Shown in pieces: positions 4,386 to 5,008 of a DNA stretch of 5,008 nucleotides. Within the stretch, counting starts at the first letter, position 1. Each line of letters opens with the position of its first letter. Under the pieces are notes generated by a model. It was given only the letters and a program-made list of their open reading frames with translations. It was not told where the DNA came from and made no database searches. The translations under genes and the position numbers were made by a program. Source of the DNA: Planctomycetota bacterium (lineage in GTDB: Bacteria > Planctomycetota > Brocadiia > SM23-32); NCBI GenBank assembly GCA_018334735.1, contig JAGXLK010000270.1, positions 1-5,008 of the forward strand, in the 5' to 3' direction.

Positions 4386-5008
4386 TCATGGGGATAGACT
4401 CACAGTTCCCTCTTCGACCCGCAGAATCTTATCGAACTCGGGAAAGATCTCAGTATGATGAGTCACTGCAAAAACAGTCATGTTTTCCGTCATGCTAAAA
4501 AGCCCATCGGCAATTTTTTCTCGTGATTCGGGGTCGAGAGAACTCAACGCTTCATCCAGAATCAGAATAACAGGTTCTTTCAAAATAGTGCGCGCGATCA
4601 CCAAACGTTGAGCTTCACCGGCTGAGAGTTGGATCCCTTCCTCGCCGATTCGGGTGTAGTAGCTGTTGGAAAGATCCGATATAAACTCGTGGGCCTCCGC
4701 ACACTGGCATGCCCTCACAACTTCCTCATCGGTCGCATCGGGGCGGGCGTACCGGATATTCTCCATCACCGAGGAATTAAAAAGAAAACAATCCTGGAAA
4801 ACGATCCCTATCTGATCCCGCAGGGAGCTCAGGGTGAAATCCTCAATGTCCCTTCCGTCGATACGGATCGTGCCGGTATCTACATCATAAAATCGCGGAA
4901 TGAGGTTCAGCAATGTCGTTTTCCCCGAACCACTTGGACCCGTAATCATAATATGTTCCCCTGCCTCGACCTTGAAACTGACATCTTCAAGGACCCGTTC
5001 ATCCTGAT
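4386..5008 (-). CDS. ABC exporter, C-terminal ATPase domain (partial, 5' end outside window)
   Basis: The frame is open from the right edge to the TGA at 4386-4388, giving the last 206 residues. It is the nucleotide-binding half of an MsbA-type exporter that couples ATP hydrolysis to transport of a lipid, peptide or drug. Numbered from the first full codon in the window: Walker A GPSGSGKT (23-30), Q-loop with Gln71 in VFQDCFLFN, signature QLSAGEAQR (126-134), Walker B VILILDE with catalytic Glu152, D-loop SSLD, and switch His183 in VTHH. The visible start QDERVLEDVSFKVEAGEHI is the usual strand leading to Walker A, so the ATG at 4949 lies inside the domain and is not the real start. The membrane part is presumably upstream, out of view. 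The signature LSAGE differs mildly from LSGGQ. The substrate cannot be inferred. Confidence 0.92.
   Translation of the reverse strand, partial: QDERVLEDVSFKVEAGEHIMITGPSGSGKTTLLNLIPRFYDVDTGTIRIDGRDIEDFTLSSLRDQIGIVFQDCFLFNSSVMENIRYARPDATDEEVVRACQCAEAHEFISDLSNSYYTRIGEEGIQLSAGEAQRLVIARTILKEPVILILDEALSSLDPESREKIADGLFSMTENMTVFAVTHHTEIFPEFDKILRVEEGTVSLSP

Noticed and set aside
4386..4949. Complete 187-residue ATPase starting at the ATG at 4949
   Set aside because: The frame remains open to the window edge and the preceding residues are the normal strand before Walker A, so the ATG is an internal Met.
1..5008. A defence, toxin-antitoxin or CRISPR-like system
   Set aside because: All well-supported genes belong to housekeeping or envelope families, with no nuclease, toxin pair, reverse transcriptase or repeat-spacer pattern visible.

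Overview
The window holds five complete minus-strand genes, the 3' end of a sixth minus-strand gene at the right edge, and a possible plus-strand gene tail at the left edge. In transcription order (high to low coordinate) they are: the ATPase half of an ABC exporter (4386 to beyond 5008); a 430-base gap; an exported parvulin-type peptidyl-prolyl isomerase of the SurA/PrsA kind (2903-3955); a ClpP-family subunit (2210-2809); an exported TPR-like protein of unknown function with a highly charged tail (1284-2126); a Maf-family nucleotide pyrophosphatase (710-1291); and a small DUSP23-like protein phosphatase (214-672). Positions 1-111 on the plus strand could be the C-terminus of a convergent gene.

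The organism is a bacterium of middling GC content. Signal peptides, a SurA-like periplasmic foldase and an MsbA-type ABC exporter suggest a two-membrane (Gram-negative type) cell. The DUSP23-like phosphatase and the non-standard ClpP would fit the Planctomycetes-Verrucomicrobia-Lentisphaerae group or a neighbouring lineage, but this is a weak inference from protein character, not a placement.

The genes from ppiC to the phosphatase are co-directional. Gaps are 93 bp (ppiC-clpP), 83 bp (clpP-TPR gene) and 37 bp (maf-phosphatase), and the TPR gene overlaps maf by 8 bp through a GTG start. The TPR gene, maf and the phosphatase are therefore probably one transcript. clpP has its own plausible sigma-70-type promoter, which overlaps the ppiC stop codon. 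Folding (PpiC) next to proteolysis (ClpP) recalls the common tig-clpP pairing of a PPIase with ClpP, but here the PPIase is exported and ClpP is cytoplasmic, so a direct partnership is unlikely.

No defence system, CRISPR array, insertion sequence, tRNA or rRNA is visible. The points most worth checking are the ClpP catalytic triad, where Asn replaces the usual Asp, and the 430-base gap, which carries a 12-bp perfect inverted repeat enclosing several short dyads.
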